64,000 bases of DNA, taken from NCBI RefSeq assembly GCF_030915405.1, contig NZ_CP133262.1:744001-808000 (forward strand), given 5' to 3'. Positions 18,601-27,923 of this stretch are shown here, piece by piece. The notes beneath the pieces are model-generated. The model searched no databases and was not told where the DNA came from. It worked only from the letters and a program-made list of their open reading frames with translations. Within the stretch, counting starts at the first letter, position 1. The number at the start of each line of letters is the position of its first letter. The DNA comes from Neobacillus nitrireducens (GTDB lineage Bacteria; Bacillota; Bacilli; Bacillales; Cytobacillaceae). A program made the position numbers and the translations under genes.

Positions 18601-18758
18601 TCTATCCACCCCTGTTCATATTCACCTATTACTATTCTTGATTAAGCCCTTTCATTCCTTCTTTTCTAATAGGACGGATCAGGCGATAGAAGACTTGATT
18701 CTATTATTGAATACTAGTATATTCAAATTTATAGTTAAGAAGAAAACGAGTGATTCGA

Positions 18759-19193
18759 ATGGTAACTTCCCAACAAAAAAATGAAATGAGCAAATTACAT
18801 AAGCGTACGATAAGGTTTGGTTATTTGGTAGCGGTGGTTCTCACCATCCTATTTGGCCTAGCCTCTAGAAAATTTTCTCAACTACTTCCTGTTTTTGTTG
18901 CGGAGAATGCTGGAGATGCACTATGGGCAATGATGGTTTATTTCGGGTTCCGTTTCTTAATCATACGAAGGAGCCTCCGAACAGCCATCATTCTTAGTCT
19001 TTTATTCAGCTATAGCATTGAATTCAGTCAACTGTATCAGGCCAGCTGGATCAATCACCTGCGAAGTACCTTGCTTGGGTCATTGATCCTGGGTAAAGGT
19101 TTTCTTACGGTAGATTTGTTTCGCTATGCTGCAGGGATTATTTTCGCCACTTTTTTAGATCGGGTGATGCTTATTTTAACTCGCCGTAAATAA
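18759..19193 (+). CDS. DUF2809 family membrane protein
   Basis: About 144 residues, four membrane helices. Family features: GLASRKF, ENAGDALWAMMVYFGF, IEFSQLYQASW with LR, and the final DLFRYAAGIIFATFLD. DUF2809 has no assigned function; homologues occur near antibiotic or cell-wall genes in various bacteria. The RBS is weak (CGAG eight bases before ATG), so the exact start among nearby in-frame ATGs is uncertain. Confidence 0.75.
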   Translation: MVTSQQKNEMSKLHKRTIRFGYLVAVVLTILFGLASRKFSQLLPVFVAENAGDALWAMMVYFGFRFLIIRRSLRTAIILSLLFSYSIEFSQLYQASWINHLRSTLLGSLILGKGFLTVDLFRYAAGIIFATFLDRVMLILTRRK

Positions 19194-19203
19194 GGATAGA
19201 AAC

Positions 19204-19761
19204 CTAAGGCTTTGGAATTGGAATTTTTAACGTATCTATTTTAGACCCATCTTTTGCTGAGTAGACAAATAATTCGAATGTAGTATTACCTGAAGATACT
19301 AATCCTTTAGAAAACGTGATTTCAAATTCTCCCCATGCAGGTGCACCGTCTGTTTGGTAATTACTTTCTTTCACCACTTTATCGCCATCATACAGGGCAT
19401 ATTGAAACACCCCTTCAAAAACTTGTGCTTTCCCAGTTATGGTTATTTTATCTGACGTTTCAGTGACAACGACATCTTTAAACACATCATTTTGATATAT
19501 TTTTTTCTCTGGTTCTTGTGAATCGGGCTTACTGGGACTTGATGGATTTTCTCCTTTTGGTTCCTGTGTAACGGGCTCATTGGGTGTTGATGGATTTTCT
19601 CCCTTTGGTTCCTGTGTAACGGGCTCATTGGGTGTTGATGGATTTTCTCCCTTTGGCTCTGTTACTGGTGGTTTTTCTTTGACCACTTCTTTTTGCTGAT
19701 TACAAGACACTAAACCAATGGAAGCAATTATAATAGCGAACAAATATGCAATTTTCTTCAT
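19204..19761 (-). CDS. Lipoprotein with proline-rich repeats and a Gmad2-like domain
   Basis: 185 residues. Lipoprotein signal with lipobox LVSC (Cys20). Residues about 34-82 are a linker of three 16-residue repeats (EPKGENPSTPNEPVTQ). The C-terminal 95 residues (IYQNDVFKDVVVT...ITITGKAQVFEGVFQYAL) match the Gmad2 immunoglobulin-like domain found in spore-germination and cell-envelope proteins. Expected on the outer face of the membrane, with the linker crossing the wall. GGGG RBS. The repeat number may vary between strains. Confidence 0.75.
   Translation of the reverse strand: MKKIAYLFAIIIASIGLVSCNQQKEVVKEKPPVTEPKGENPSTPNEPVTQEPKGENPSTPNEPVTQEPKGENPSSPSKPDSQEPEKKIYQNDVFKDVVVTETSDKITITGKAQVFEGVFQYALYDGDKVVKESNYQTDGAPAWGEFEITFSKGLVSSGNTTFELFVYSAKDGSKIDTLKIPIPKP
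19511..19654 (-). repeat. Three 48-bp tandem repeats inside the lipoprotein linker
   Basis: Units at 19511, 19559 and 19607. The last two are identical; the first is diverged. Each encodes 16 residues in frame. Confidence 0.9.
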
Positions 19762-19864
19762 TCGTCATCCCCGCCTATTCACCTTTTATTTTATTATATT
19801 AGACATTTTTTTCAATAAACCTTCTTTGAAAAATCAAATATAAAAAAAGTCGTGAGTTACTAAA

Positions 19865-19913
19865 AAAGGACGGAGCCTTTTCCTCCACCTGAGGAAGCAC
19901 AAGCCCGTCCTTT
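19865..19913 (-). terminator. Nested-hairpin terminator after DUF1540 gene
   Basis: AAAGGACGG pairs with CCGTCCTTT, with an inner TTCCTC/GAGGAA stem. The minus-strand product ends in TTTTTTAG. Confidence 0.75.
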
Positions 19914-19933
19914 ATTTGAACAGAATCCGTTAA

Positions 19934-20152
19934 CTAAGTTCTGCTTCGTTTAGGTTTAAAGGTCTTACAACAGGTTTCGGCTGAATGACCTGCCTGATCT
20001 ACATGATTCTTTTCACCTAACTCGGAAGACATTTCCGTATCATATCTTGCATGATTATCTAGTTCAACCATGATTTTTTCCGCGGTACAAACATTTCCTT
20101 GTCCATAAAAGGAACAATTGGAGATCGCACAAGATACTTCAACTTTCGGCAT
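19934..20152 (-). CDS. DUF1540 family small cysteine-rich protein
   Basis: 72 residues with AGGAGG seven bases before ATG. The pattern C-x4-C-x8-C (VSCAISNCSFYGQGNVCTA) and a C-terminal ETCCKTF match DUF1540, a small probably metal-binding domain common in spore formers and clostridia. Function unknown. Confidence 0.8.
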   Translation of the reverse strand: MPKVEVSCAISNCSFYGQGNVCTAEKIMVELDNHARYDTEMSSELGEKNHVDQAGHSAETCCKTFKPKRSRT

Positions 20153-20250
20153 TGTCCTACCTCCTAGTTAATGACCTGTTGCTTGATTATTTTTTGTAAA
20201 AATATCTTTTTTCATTCATTGGGTAAATACTTATTTGTTTAAAACAAAAA

Positions 20251-20276
20251 GCAACGAACCCAATTGAGTTCGTTGC
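20251..20276 (-). terminator. Intrinsic terminator after OFA transporter
   Basis: GCAACGAAC/GTTCGTTGC stem; the minus strand continues TTTTTGTTTT. Confidence 0.9.
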
Positions 20277-20296
20277 CTCATTATTAAAGTGCGCTA

Positions 20297-21544
20297 TTAA
20301 CTTGCTCGTGTCTCCGGTGAAAGGCTGCGAACCTTTTGTTGATTTCCTTTTTCTTTTGATTTCGGCTCACCATTAGAAGGTGCCTTAATCGTCATGGCAA
20401 TGAGTAGTGAGATAATGCTCAGTACCGCAATGAGCTTAAAGGTAGGAAGGAAGCCACCGAGAGCAGAAGCAATAAATGAACCTGAAATGGCTCCAATTCC
20501 GAAACCTTGATAAATGATGCCGTAGTTTTTGCTTTGATTTTTTAATCCGAAGAAATCTGCTACGATTGCTGGGAAGATGGTAATATTTCCGCCAAAACAG
20601 AAGGCAATCCCGGCAACACAGATAAAGAATAAGGCATAATTTAATTGAACAAAGCTTAATACAGTCACTGCTGCTGCGGTAACAAGAAGTGCACCTGATA
20701 CCACTTTTAAACGACCGACTTTATCTGATAATGCACCGAGAATGATGCGCCCGCTTGTATTAAAGATGGCAACCAATGCCACCGCATTACTAGCTGTTTC
20801 AATATCAAGACCGACCAATCGAACGCCAATGTCTTTCACGACGCCAATTAAGAATAACCCACTCATACATGCGGTGAAGAAAATAATAAATAATAGATAA
20901 GCTTGCTTTGTTTTCAGCATTTCTTTTACTGTAAAATCTTTTTGAATGCTAACTCCAAGCGTTTGTGTTGCTTGGCTGACTTTTGCTTCGCGAACAAGGA
21001 ATGAACCACCCACTACCAAAATCATGACGATTAATCCCCAGTAAAAGAAGGTTTGAGTCACACCAACAGATTGAATCAGTGAACCATTAATGAACTTGAA
21101 TAATAAACTTCCTGTACCATAGGCACCAACAGAAATTCCTGAAATAAGGCCTTTTCGCTCTGGAAACCACTTAATAAGATTGGATAAGGAAGTAATATAT
21201 GCTGTTCCGTCTGCAGCCCCAACGACCACTCCTGCCAAAATATAAAGCATCCACAGTGACGATACCTGGGAACTAAGGATTAAGCCTACTCCCAACACAA
21301 GACCTGCACATCCAATGAGACGACGTAGTCCCCATTTATCTTGCAGCTTCCCGGCAAATAACGTTGAAAAGGCCAAGGCGAAGCTAGTAATTGAAAAAGT
21401 AATAGCCACTGAATTTAACTTCCAATGAAAGAGTTCTACCAATGGCTGATTAAACAGGCTCCAAGTATAGATAGTACCTAATCCCATCTGTACAATAATT
21501 GTTCCTAACACAATCAGCCATCGACGATCTGTCCTTGATTTCAT
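20297..21544 (-). CDS. OFA-type MFS transporter, YhjX-like
   Basis: 415 residues, 12 helices. Family signatures: IYTWSLFN at residues 25-32, VVVGAADGTAYITSLSNLI and KWFPERKGLISG, FFTACMSGLFLIGVVKDIG and IYQGFGIGAISGS. From memory these stretches are very close to E. coli YhjX, the oxalate/formate-antiporter-family protein induced by pyruvate through YpdA/YpdB. Here too a LytS-type kinase and LytTR regulator sit directly upstream, with a two-site operator at 21660. It probably moves a small carboxylate such as pyruvate; transport itself is inference. RBS GAGGAG six bases before ATG. Confidence 0.85.
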   Translation of the reverse strand: MKSRTDRRWLIVLGTIIVQMGLGTIYTWSLFNQPLVELFHWKLNSVAITFSITSFALAFSTLFAGKLQDKWGLRRLIGCAGLVLGVGLILSSQVSSLWMLYILAGVVVGAADGTAYITSLSNLIKWFPERKGLISGISVGAYGTGSLLFKFINGSLIQSVGVTQTFFYWGLIVMILVVGGSFLVREAKVSQATQTLGVSIQKDFTVKEMLKTKQAYLLFIIFFTACMSGLFLIGVVKDIGVRLVGLDIETASNAVALVAIFNTSGRIILGALSDKVGRLKVVSGALLVTAAAVTVLSFVQLNYALFFICVAGIAFCFGGNITIFPAIVADFFGLKNQSKNYGIIYQGFGIGAISGSFIASALGGFLPTFKLIAVLSIISLLIAMTIKAPSNGEPKSKEKGNQQKVRSLSPETRAS

Positions 21545-21659
21545 TGCGATCTCCTCTTTTCTTTTCTATAAAAATGATAATGTTCAACATCAGAAACCTT
21601 AGTTGACCTTGTTTATATCATCATCATAGCACCGAAAAAAAAGAGAAACTGTTTTCAGA

Positions 21660-21690
21660 ATGAGATGGCTATTATTCGGAATGAATGGCT
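21660..21690 (-). promoter_or_regulatory. Putative LytTR operator: two direct 10-bp sites, 21-bp period
   Basis: On the minus strand, AGCCATTCAT (21690-21681), 11 bases, then GCCATCTCAT (21669-21660). This matches in layout and mostly in sequence the site reported for E. coli YpdB (GGCATTTCAT-N11-GGCATTTCAT). It starts one base after the regulator's stop codon and lies about 115-145 bases before the transporter ATG. Confidence 0.6.
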
Positions 21691-21691
21691 G

Positions 21692-22471
21692 TTATAGATG
21701 CATAATTTGTCGAAACGCTTTCACTTTACTTCTGCTGACCGGAATTTCCTCTGGGAGATTTTTCAAACGGAGCATATAGGTTTGATTAAACCATGGGACA
21801 ATTTCACGGATTTTCGTCAGGTTAACCGTATAAGAACGGTGACAGCGAAAGAAAAGGTCTTCTGGTAGAAGTGCATCAAATTCCGATATGCTCATTGGCA
21901 TGGTGTATTCTTCTTCTTGTGTGTACACCAATGTCACTTTTTCGCTAGCGATAGCGTAATAGATATCATTCGCATCTGTAACAATAATCTTATCATTCTT
22001 TTTCAAATTGATCCGACTCGTAGTCTTCGCTGGTATTTCTCTTGGCTGGCTTAGAGTATTAAGACTAGATTTGGGCTTTTTAGCCGGTTGCGATGTTTCG
22101 AGGTGATCGCGTTTAAAGGCAGATTCCAGTCTACTTAACATCGCAGCAATCCGCTTCTCATCATAGGGCTTTAATATATAATCAAAGGCCTCCAGTTCAA
22201 AGGCTTGTGCCGCATGCTCTTTGTAAGCCGTGGTAAAGACAATATAAGGTCTTTTAGTAAATTTACTGATTGTACTCGCTAACAACATCCCATTAAGAGA
22301 AGGAATATTTATATCTAAGAAAATCACATCTGTTTCATGCTCCTGCAAAAATTTCAACACATCTAAACCATCATCAAAGAAATGGGTCACTTCAATTTCA
22401 CTATAGGCCTCAACTAAATACTCCAGTTCTTCACGAGCTGGGACTTCATCTTCCACAATGATTGCTCTCAT
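21692..22471 (-). CDS. LytTR-family response regulator (LytT/YpdB type)
   Basis: 259 residues. Receiver domain with acidic pair at 7-9 (VEDE), phosphoacceptor Asp53 in VIFLDINIP, Thr80 and Lys101; a linker near 120-150; then a C-terminal LytTR DNA-binding domain ([18 protein letters not shown] ... [15 protein letters not shown] ... IPVSRSK). It overlaps the kinase gene by four bases (ATGA), so the two are translationally coupled. Expected to bind the double site at 21660 and activate the YhjX-like gene. Confidence 0.92.
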   Translation of the reverse strand: MRAIIVEDEVPAREELEYLVEAYSEIEVTHFFDDGLDVLKFLQEHETDVIFLDINIPSLNGMLLASTISKFTKRPYIVFTTAYKEHAAQAFELEAFDYILKPYDEKRIAAMLSRLESAFKRDHLETSQPAKKPKSSLNTLSQPREIPAKTTSRINLKKNDKIIVTDANDIYYAIASEKVTLVYTQEEEYTMPMSISEFDALLPEDLFFRCHRSYTVNLTKIREIVPWFNQTYMLRLKNLPEEIPVSRSKVKAFRQIMHL

Positions 22472-24129
22472 AGATTCTCCTTTACGATATCAAAAAAAAC
22501 CTCAGTTCCTGGTGACAAACGATGAATGACCAATCCATGTCCATAGATTAGTTTGACTCGTTGGTGAACATTATACAAGCCAATTTTGTTGGCTGGTACA
22601 TTATCTTGGAACAATTGTTCAATGACTTCTTCGCTAATTCCCGCTCCCGTATCCTTGACACTAATTCTTATTTTATTTCCCAGATCCTTAACGGCAATCT
22701 TCACCACTCCTGGACCTTTGATTTTTAAGATTCCATGAATAATGGCATTTTCGACTAATGGCTGGATGAGCAGACTCGGTATGTTGACCTTTACATCGTC
22801 AATCTCGTATTCCACCGTTAATCGGCTCCCGAAACGGGCCTTCTCGATTTCCACATAATCACGGACTTGCGTTAATTCTTTATGAAGATCAATCAATTCA
22901 TCACTAACTTCTAAATTGTAACGCATATAACCAGAGAGATTGATTATCAACTCACGCGCCTTGTCCGGATTTCTGCGTGTTGTGGAGGCAATCGCATTTA
23001 GGGCATTAAATAAAAAATGCGGATTAATCTTCGTTTGGAGCGCCTTTAACTCCGCCTTGTTCGCTGCTGATCGAATCTGTTCAATCCGAGAAACCTCCAT
23101 AAGAGTGGAGATGGTTTGCGATAGCCCAATCGCCATCGTCTGCAGCGAATAGGTCATTTTATAAGCTTTACGGTAATAAATTTTAAGTGTCCCCGTCACC
23201 TCTCCATGTTCCTCAAACGGGACAATGAGCAGGGAGTGAATTTGGGGTGTATGGTGGTCGGCCACGTTATTCCGAATAATAAACTTCCCGCTGTGAATCA
23301 CGTCTTTCGTCAAATCACTGATGATTTCCTGACCGATGACATATCGTTCTTCTCCAAAGCCCACATAGGCGAGCACATTTTGTGTATCTGTAATCGCAAC
23401 CGCATCGGCCTTGATATCCTCCTTGATAATCCGGCAAATTTCCTTCAGGGAATTATAATTGATGGATCGAAAATAAGGCAGGGTCTTATTCGCGATATCC
23501 AATGCCATCTTTGCTTGTCTCGCTGCAATCAATTCTTTTTCACCTTCGACGCTCATCACCAGTAAAACAATGAGTCCGATGTTTACTTCCCCTACAATCA
23601 TCGGCAAGGCGATTTTCGAAACAATATCCAAACCAAGTTCATAGGGATTTGCCATCACTAGGATCAGTAACATCGTCAACATTTCAGACAACATTCCTGC
23701 CGCGATTCCATAAATCCAGCGTAAGGACCTCTTCACTCTTCGGTTAATATAACCCGATACAACCCCCGCTAAAATACTTGTAATTAGACAGGGAATCGAA
23801 GTGGGACCACCAATATCGATTAAATATCGATGGACACCTGAAACAATACCAGTAATAATTCCTACCCAGGGTCCAAACAAGATCCCGCCGGAAACGACTG
23901 CAATAATCCTGACATTTACAAGTGATCCTTCCACATTAATCCCTGAATACGTTCCAAAAATGGCAAATAAGCAAAACACAAGGATAATGACAACTCGCTC
24001 AGTAACAGAGTGGCGCTCTTTTTGAAGCGACTCCTTAAATCTCGGAATCCGTATCATAAAAAATAGGCAAATCAAAAGCAAGGCCGCTCGTTCAAATAAA
24101 TGGATTAGCATTTCTAATGTTGTGTTCAT
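22468..24129 (-). CDS. LytS-type sensor histidine kinase (5TMR-GAF-HisKA)
   Basis: 553 residues. Six or so N-terminal helices forming a 5TMR_LYT sensor ([20 protein letters not shown], residues 72-91), a GAF-like domain at about 215-340, then a histidine-kinase core with phospho-His371 in [12 protein letters not shown]-box LVENAIIHG near 468, and G-box DTGAGIS. This is the class of LytS, BtsS and YpdA; YpdA and BtsS sense extracellular pyruvate, and Bacillus LytS also controls pyruvate uptake. Pyruvate sensing here is inferred from the adjacent YhjX-like gene. Confidence 0.92.
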   Translation of the reverse strand: MNTTLEMLIHLFERAALLLICLFFMIRIPRFKESLQKERHSVTERVVIILVFCLFAIFGTYSGINVEGSLVNVRIIAVVSGGILFGPWVGIITGIVSGVHRYLIDIGGPTSIPCLITSILAGVVSGYINRRVKRSLRWIYGIAAGMLSEMLTMLLILVMANPYELGLDIVSKIALPMIVGEVNIGLIVLLVMSVEGEKELIAARQAKMALDIANKTLPYFRSINYNSLKEICRIIKEDIKADAVAITDTQNVLAYVGFGEERYVIGQEIISDLTKDVIHSGKFIIRNNVADHHTPQIHSLLIVPFEEHGEVTGTLKIYYRKAYKMTYSLQTMAIGLSQTISTLMEVSRIEQIRSAANKAELKALQTKINPHFLFNALNAIASTTRRNPDKARELIINLSGYMRYNLEVSDELIDLHKELTQVRDYVEIEKARFGSRLTVEYEIDDVKVNIPSLLIQPLVENAIIHGILKIKGPGVVKIAVKDLGNKIRISVKDTGAGISEEVIEQLFQDNVPANKIGLYNVHQRVKLIYGHGLVIHRLSPGTEVFFDIVKENL

Positions 24130-24409
24130 CGAAGGTTCCTTTCTATATTTCTAATCCTTCCACATTTTAGAGTCTTTAGAGTCATAATCTTTTTCAATTT
24201 AATATTTATTAATATCCCCAAAAACAGGTAGAATTTTTTCTGTTTAATGTTTTAAAAACTCTTCTATTTTAGAGAAATCGAGCTAGTATTTCCACCTATT
24301 TGCTCTAAAGCTTGGATTAAAACAGGCTATTTTCTTAGGACAACATCCTCCCGAGATACATATACATGCAGTGTAAATATAATTCATTAATTTTAAGGGG
24401 AGAATTTTT

Positions 24410-25282
24410 ATGGATAAAGACACGATGAAATGTTTTATAGGGAAAGTCATCAAGGTTGATAGAGGAGGACCCGAATCCAAAATCGGGATGTTAATGGATG
24501 CTAGTGATGATCTTATCGTCCTTCTCACGGAAGATGATGGTCTTGTTTACTACAATAGTAAACATATTAGAAGTTTTACGGATAATATTAAAGGGTCTAT
24601 GAAATTAAGCATTGAAGTCCCCAAAGACTTCAAATTTATAAAAGCTGCTAATTTCAAAGAATTGCTTGATTCCTTAAAATTTAAATGGATTAAAATTAAT
24701 CGTGGAGGCCCGGAGAAATTAGAGGGGGTACTCACGGAGGTAGAGAATGATTCTGTTTTCTTAATCAATAATCAGGAAATCGTTCGCCTATCTCTAATAC
24801 ACATTAGGAGTATTAGTTATGGATTAATAGTTGAAAAAGCTGAAGAAGAAAAATCTGATAAACAAAAATCACATAACAAAGACGGAAAATCAAACAATAG
24901 CAATAAAAACAAAAACAATAAGACCAATAACAAAAAGAGAACTTCGCAAAAGAAATCTACGGATAATGCTGAAATGGCTCTAGCGTATCCATTATCTTCG
25001 CAAGAAACAATGGTTGAAGATATTGAAAGTGATCTATCCATTCCTTTAGAAACAGTGGAAACCTTGCAAGAAACTACTGTGGAAGATGTTGAAAGTGATC
25101 TATCTATTCTTTTTGAAACAGTAGAAACTTTGCAAGAAACTACTGTTGAAGATGTTGAAAGTAATCTATCCAATCCTTTAGCCACAATGGAAACAGCACA
25201 AGAAACAGCTGTTGAAGATACTCACGATGATTTATCCGTTCTCTTTTCAACATTGGAAAAGATTTTACGAAAATACGTCTAA
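24410..25282 (+). CDS. CotB-like spore coat protein with acidic C-terminal repeats
   Basis: 290 residues, GGGGAG RBS eight bases before ATG. Two CotB-type units: VIKVDRGGPESKIGMLMD...VYYNSKHIRSF (about 12-56) and KWIKINRGGPEKLEGVL...VRLSLIHIRSIS (about 92-140), close to B. subtilis CotB (RGGPESKKG, HIKSIS). B. subtilis CotB has three such units and a Ser/Lys/Arg-rich tail; here there are two, a Lys/Asn-rich stretch (about 145-185), and four 22-residue acidic repeats (VEDVESDLS...ETVETLQETT). It likely sits in the outer coat. It could be a CotB paralogue rather than the orthologue. Confidence 0.75.
   Translation: MDKDTMKCFIGKVIKVDRGGPESKIGMLMDASDDLIVLLTEDDGLVYYNSKHIRSFTDNIKGSMKLSIEVPKDFKFIKAANFKELLDSLKFKWIKINRGGPEKLEGVLTEVENDSVFLINNQEIVRLSLIHIRSISYGLIVEKAEEEKSDKQKSHNKDGKSNNSNKNKNNKTNNKKRTSQKKSTDNAEMALAYPLSSQETMVEDIESDLSIPLETVETLQETTVEDVESDLSILFETVETLQETTVEDVESNLSNPLATMETAQETAVEDTHDDLSVLFSTLEKILRKYV
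25013..25279 (+). repeat. Four 66-bp repeats in the CotB-like tail
   Basis: In-frame units start at 25013, 25079, 25145 and 25211. The first three are closely similar at DNA level; the fourth is diverged. Confidence 0.9.
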
Positions 25283-25300
25283 ATCACGATTTGCTATATA

Positions 25301-25332
25301 AAATAGAAGGATCATTAATGGTCCTTCTATTT
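25301..25332. terminator. Bidirectional terminator between cotB-like and MGT genes
   Basis: AAATAGAAGGA/TCCTTCTATTT stem of 11 bp, serving the two convergent genes. Confidence 0.8.
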
Positions 25333-25337
25333 CTTAT

Positions 25338-26540
25338 TTATTCATGATTGTGACTTAAAAAATTAAAAATCTCATCCACTGCTTGGTGATACCCTCCCGA
25401 TTTTTGAAAGGATTCCTTTATATTTGAAACAGCTATCTGGAAAGATGAGTCGTTTAACACATGATCAGCGTCTTCACGTAGTTGATTGGCCGTCAAGTCT
25501 TGCATTTTTAATGTTATACCAGCACCAATTTTGGCCACTTGCTCGGCTATAATCGGCTGATCCGCGCTTTGTGGGATGACAATGAGCGGAACCCCGTAGT
25601 AGAGACCTTCATGGGTGCTGTTCATTCCCCCGTGAGTGATAAATAATTTAGTGTATTTTAGCACTTCCGTTTGTGGAAGATAAATTTTTACAATGAAGTT
25701 TTCAGGGATTTCCCCTAAATCAGATAGTTGAACTTTGTCCCCAATCGACATGACCACGGTATGATCCGTATGTCCAAATGCTTCAAAACAAAGTTTATAA
25801 AAGTCAATGGCGTGATTAAAGACAGTACCTAGTGAAATATAAATGGGTCTTTTTTTCTTGATGGCTGTAAGGTCAAGGTTTTCTTGATTATATCGTGTCG
25901 AGATGGAAGGACCAATAAATTTGTAAGTTTGATCGAATGTTTCTCCAAAAGGTTGAAACTCCCTCGTGGTATATACGATTGTAAGTGGTGCCGGATTACA
26001 AAATACTTCATAAGGAGAATGGATCTCAACATTATATTTTTCCGCACATCTTGCCGTCAGGCTTTGATATTGATCGTTTATTTCTTTACCCACTTCTGGA
26101 GGAATGTTTTTAGACTGCTGTTCCAACATTTGATCGAATGATTCCTTTGTCTGTGCAAAGGAAGTACATGAATTGATGGCTGGAAGCTGAAGGATTTGGG
26201 CAAGTATATGGCCACAACCAAACATGGAATCGTGGATGATATAATCAAATGGTTCTCCTTCAATCTGTTCAAGCACGCTAGGTATGACAATATCTGCCGT
26301 ATGTATAAGACCATTGATTCTTTCGGGTAAATAATTTCTTCCACCCGAGATAAAGGCTTTAATAAATTGTTGGCCAGCCAATGTTCGTACCGTGGCTCCC
26401 GTCTTCTCTATTCGCTCCCGAAAAGCTTCTATTGTAAAGTACACTACCTCTTCCCCGCGCGAAATAAGCTCTTCCACAACTCCCATCGTTGGATTGATAT
26501 GTCCTTCTGATCCGGCATTGATAAATAAAACACGTGCCAT
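25338..26540 (-). CDS. MGT/UGT family glycosyltransferase (YjiC-like)
   Basis: 400 residues from the inner ATG (AAGGAG eight bases upstream). GT-B fold of family GT1: N-terminal GSEGHINPTMGVVEEL with the catalytic His, and the C-terminal nucleotide-sugar motif ITHGGMNSTHEGLYYGVPL...PQSADQPIIAEQV. Related enzymes (YjiC, YojK, macrolide glycosyltransferases) add glucose to macrolides, flavonoids and other acceptors, often for detoxification. Acceptor unknown. Single gene. Confidence 0.87.
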   Translation of the reverse strand: MARVLFINAGSEGHINPTMGVVEELISRGEEVVYFTIEAFRERIEKTGATVRTLAGQQFIKAFISGGRNYLPERINGLIHTADIVIPSVLEQIEGEPFDYIIHDSMFGCGHILAQILQLPAINSCTSFAQTKESFDQMLEQQSKNIPPEVGKEINDQYQSLTARCAEKYNVEIHSPYEVFCNPAPLTIVYTTREFQPFGETFDQTYKFIGPSISTRYNQENLDLTAIKKKRPIYISLGTVFNHAIDFYKLCFEAFGHTDHTVVMSIGDKVQLSDLGEIPENFIVKIYLPQTEVLKYTKLFITHGGMNSTHEGLYYGVPLIVIPQSADQPIIAEQVAKIGAGITLKMQDLTANQLREDADHVLNDSSFQIAVSNIKESFQKSGGYHQAVDEIFNFLSHNHE

Positions 26541-26647
26541 TTCAACCACTCCTTAAGTAATTCTAAAATTGTTGAAAATAGGCCATTTTCAACAATAAAA
26601 AAATATTTTGCAACTAATGCATCCGCTACATCAATAGAATAAACTGG

Positions 26648-26842
26648 TTAATCCGTTCTGCCATATTTCAATAAAATAAAATGGTTATGCAGCTCCCGTT
26701 CATTAATTGCTATCCGGACTGCTAAGTCTTGCGTTCGTAACACAAAATCTTTAACATCAATAAATTCAGATTCAGCAATCAAATAGAATTGTGTTCCTTT
26801 TTTAAAATTCTTAAAATTATTCTTTAACTTATACATCTTCAT
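26648..26842 (-). CDS. Small hypothetical protein
   Basis: 64 residues, with AGGA just before ATG. Basic N terminus (KMYKLKNNFKNFKKGTQFYL) and a mixed alpha/beta C part. No family recognised. The codon pattern and RBS make it plausible. Confidence 0.5.
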   Translation of the reverse strand: MKMYKLKNNFKNFKKGTQFYLIAESEFIDVKDFVLRTQDLAVRIAINERELHNHFILLKYGRTD

Positions 26843-27042
26843 TTTTTTCCTAGCTTCTCCCCAAATCTTTAATAAGTCTGACTATAACATAGTTTTTTTC
26901 GCATAAAAGTTTTTCCTCTGTATTTCTTATAATTTTTTTACAATCTTTGTATGCTCATTGCCTTGGGGAGGAAATCAATCGTTTTTATTTTCGATTCGAT
27001 GCTAATAATAACATGGTGAAACAAGAAAAAAGGAGGACTTAT

Positions 27043-27201
27043 ATGCAACAGAAGCAAAATGCTAAAAAAAATGTGGGGTCGATTATGAAACCGGAATTTG
27101 CTGGAACGGATGCACAAGAGGTTAAACAAGAAATTCAAAACGATGTGAGCGCTGGTCAAGGTGCAATGACTTCCCGAGAGGCAGGATCCATGCGCGATTA
27201 A
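27043..27201 (+). CDS. Small gamma-SASP-like protein
   Basis: 52 residues; AAAGGAGG six bases before ATG. Gln/Lys-rich start and the segment PEFAGTDAQEVKQEIQNDVS, which resembles the (E)FA-x-T-x-AQ-V-K repeat of gamma-type small acid-soluble spore proteins (SspE). Only one such unit is present, where SspE has two. Such proteins are spore amino-acid reserves. Assignment rests on one short motif. Confidence 0.5.
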   Translation: MQQKQNAKKNVGSIMKPEFAGTDAQEVKQEIQNDVSAGQGAMTSREAGSMRD

Positions 27202-27269
27202 AAACCAATCCAGTTTGCAAACCATTTCCGCCTTCACCGAAAAGCATTTTATGTAGGTAGGAGAATTCA

Positions 27270-27399
27270 TAGGCGGAGAATTTCCGCCTAATGTGTATTA
27301 GGGAAGCTTAAGGAGTAGTTATAAGCGGAATATTCCGCTTAACTGCTCTAAATTAGACAAAATCTAAAGATTTGGACAATATAAGCGGAAAAGCTTCCC
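27270..27399. repeat. Nested inverted-repeat cluster
   Basis: TAGGCGGA/TCCGCCTA (27270-27290), a perfect 20-base palindrome TAAGCGGAATATTCCGCTTA (27322-27341) extended by AGTT/AACT arms, and GGGAAGCTT (27301-27309) matched by AAGCTTCCC (27391-27399). The element is non-coding and lies between two small genes. It could be a short MITE-like or REP-like element. Confidence 0.7.
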
Positions 27400-27560
27400 T
27401 TATTTTTAAGGAAATATGGGTATTTCCCAATTTAGCCGGACTTTCTCCGTTTATTTTTCAAACAAAGTGAAATCAACCTTCAGTTATAACAGAACCTAAC
27501 TAATATCTTAACAGGACCCGTTATCCATTGAGTGTTTTTTTCCCTCCCATACTCTACTCC

Positions 27561-27860
27561 TTAATCAAACCGTTCTGTTTCAAATCCTTCCAAAATATCC
27601 TCTAATTCGGTAAGAAAATTTAGTTGTACAGGAGCAGGGATTTGTTCCATCCACTTTTTTATTTCAGGTAACTCCTCAGCCTCTTCTATACTCGATGGCT
27701 TTGGTTGAAGCGTTTCCCACCACTTTTTCAACTCATCAATAAATTCATAAAAATAGCGTTCAAATCTTTCTGCCCATTCTGTCCCTTCATCACCAGACGT
27801 CTTTTGCATCATACTCCAGGCTTCCATTGCTGTTTCAAAGTACTCATCAATTAGCCTCAT
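27561..27860 (-). CDS. Hypothetical acidic helical protein
   Basis: 99 residues with AAAGGAG six bases before ATG. Strongly acidic and Trp-rich (EAWSMMQ, EWAERFERYFYEFIDELKKW, KKWMEQIP). All helical, cytosolic, no known motif. I do not recognise it; it resembles the many small Bacillus helical proteins of unknown role. Confidence 0.65.
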   Translation of the reverse strand: MRLIDEYFETAMEAWSMMQKTSGDEGTEWAERFERYFYEFIDELKKWWETLQPKPSSIEEAEELPEIKKWMEQIPAPVQLNFLTELEDILEGFETERFD

Positions 27861-27923
27861 GTCAATCTCCTTTCTACATACTGTTATATCTTTCGTTCCC
27901 TCATTGTAACATTAATTGTTTAG

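Noticed and set aside
24817..25185. 122-residue minus-strand ORF with serine-rich repeats
   Set aside because: It is the antisense reading of the CotB-like acidic repeats.
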